Source: Mycobacterium sp. 852002-40037_SCH5390672
GTDB taxonomy: Bacteria > Actinomycetota > Actinomycetes > Mycobacteriales > Mycobacteriaceae
Assembly (NCBI RefSeq): GCF_001665875.1
Contig: NZ_LZTA01000069.1
Span: forward strand, 205,593-269,592
Reading direction: 5' to 3'
DNA: 64,000 nucleotides
The position numbers were made by a program, and so were the translations under genes. Below the pieces are notes generated by a model that saw only the letters and a list, made by a program, of their open reading frames with translations, did no database searches and had not been told where the DNA came from. Shown here piece after piece: positions 63,825 through 64,000 of this stretch. How positions within the stretch are numbered: the first letter of the stretch is position 1; every line of letters starts with the position of its first letter.

Positions 63825-64000
63825 GTGCAGATATCGAGACTTGTGCGCAACGCCTGGTTGCCGCTGTTGATCGTGGCTGTCGTGGTGGTCGGCGGCTTCG
63901 CGGTCGTCCGGGTCAAATCGTTTTTCGCCGCTCACGACACCGGCGTCATGACCAGCCCGCGCCTCGATGATTCGAAGCCGTTCAAGCCCAAGGTCGTCAA
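63825..64000 (+). CDS. mmpS: MmpS-family transport accessory protein (partial)
   Basis: Starts at a GTG (63825) and runs off the window after 58 codons. A transmembrane helix (WLPLLIVAVVVVGGFAVVRV) and then FFAAHDTGVMTSPRLDDSKPFKPKVV match the MmpS N-terminus, including the D-x-KPF-x-PK block before the periplasmic domain. MmpS proteins assist RND-type MmpL lipid exporters; an mmpL gene is expected to follow outside the window. Confidence 0.88.
   Translation, partial: MQISRLVRNAWLPLLIVAVVVVGGFAVVRVKSFFAAHDTGVMTSPRLDDSKPFKPKVV

Noticed and set aside
1..64000. CRISPR arrays, tRNA/rRNA genes, transposases, prophage
   Set aside because: No regularly spaced repeats, cloverleaf-like or rRNA stretches, or integrase/transposase motifs were noticed on either strand.

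Overview
The window is high-GC DNA from a Mycobacterium, most likely a nontuberculous species. It carries a PPE protein very close to M. tuberculosis PPE2, an MPT63-family secreted antigen, two Culp-type cutinases, an EspR-like regulator, an LGFP lipoprotein, a SigG-like ECF sigma factor and the start of an MmpS gene at the right edge. No rRNA, tRNA, CRISPR array, transposase or prophage was seen. Most genes are short accessory units, each with its own regulator.

Layout, left half. 0-6.5 kb: SnoaL/ArsR pair, SRPBCC-DUF899 pair, a secreted three-repeat protein, two SDRs, a SigG-like sigma factor and a small exported protein. 6.6-12.2 kb: a minus-strand jetA-jetB-jetC operon (kleisin, KITE and SMC subunits of a Wadjet/MksBEF complex) with no jetD nuclease beside it. 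12.3-14.7 kb: small membrane protein, MmpS-like lipoprotein, cutinase, DHFR-fold reductase. 14.9-18.3 kb: a tightly overlapping operon of EspR-like XRE regulator, ImmA/IrrE-type protease, seven-helix MAB_1171c-type membrane protein, a 22-codon ORF and an O-methyltransferase. This is the best candidate for an undescribed system, possibly peptide signalling. 18.4-32 kb: a run of redox enzymes and regulators (MmyB-type, MarR, TetR, GAF-ANTAR), a second cutinase, an orphan CheB methylesterase domain and a 2OG-Fe dioxygenase.

Layout, right half. 32.5-40 kb: deazaflavin-type reductase, a large LuxR (LAL) regulator, unknown membrane and cytosolic proteins, an AraC regulator divergent from a saccharopine-dehydrogenase-like gene. 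41-51.5 kb: a decayed stretch with remnants of PhzF, a zincin-type metallopeptidase and a frameshifted ABC1/AarF kinase. Among them are intact MPT63, TetR/SDR/SnoaL, DHFR-fold, LGFP lipoprotein, P450 and TetR genes. 51.9-58.3 kb: MEDS-HATPase protein, aromatic-ring monooxygenase, two small genes between direct repeats, thioesterase, G3E GTPase. 58.6-64 kb: PPE2-like gene, TetR-crotonase-lipase cluster with a perfect operator, and a TetR gene leading to mmpS.

Two dispersed non-coding repeat families (one near 28.6, 38.2, 41.4, 44.6, 46.5 and 47.5 kb; one near 55.3, 55.5 and 56.3 kb), an 80-bp duplicated promoter region (42.2 and 43.2 kb) and a 3' fragment of the 12.6-kb lipoprotein gene at 23.4 kb show that local duplication and decay have shaped this region. 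Names rest on motif recognition by eye; no database search was run.
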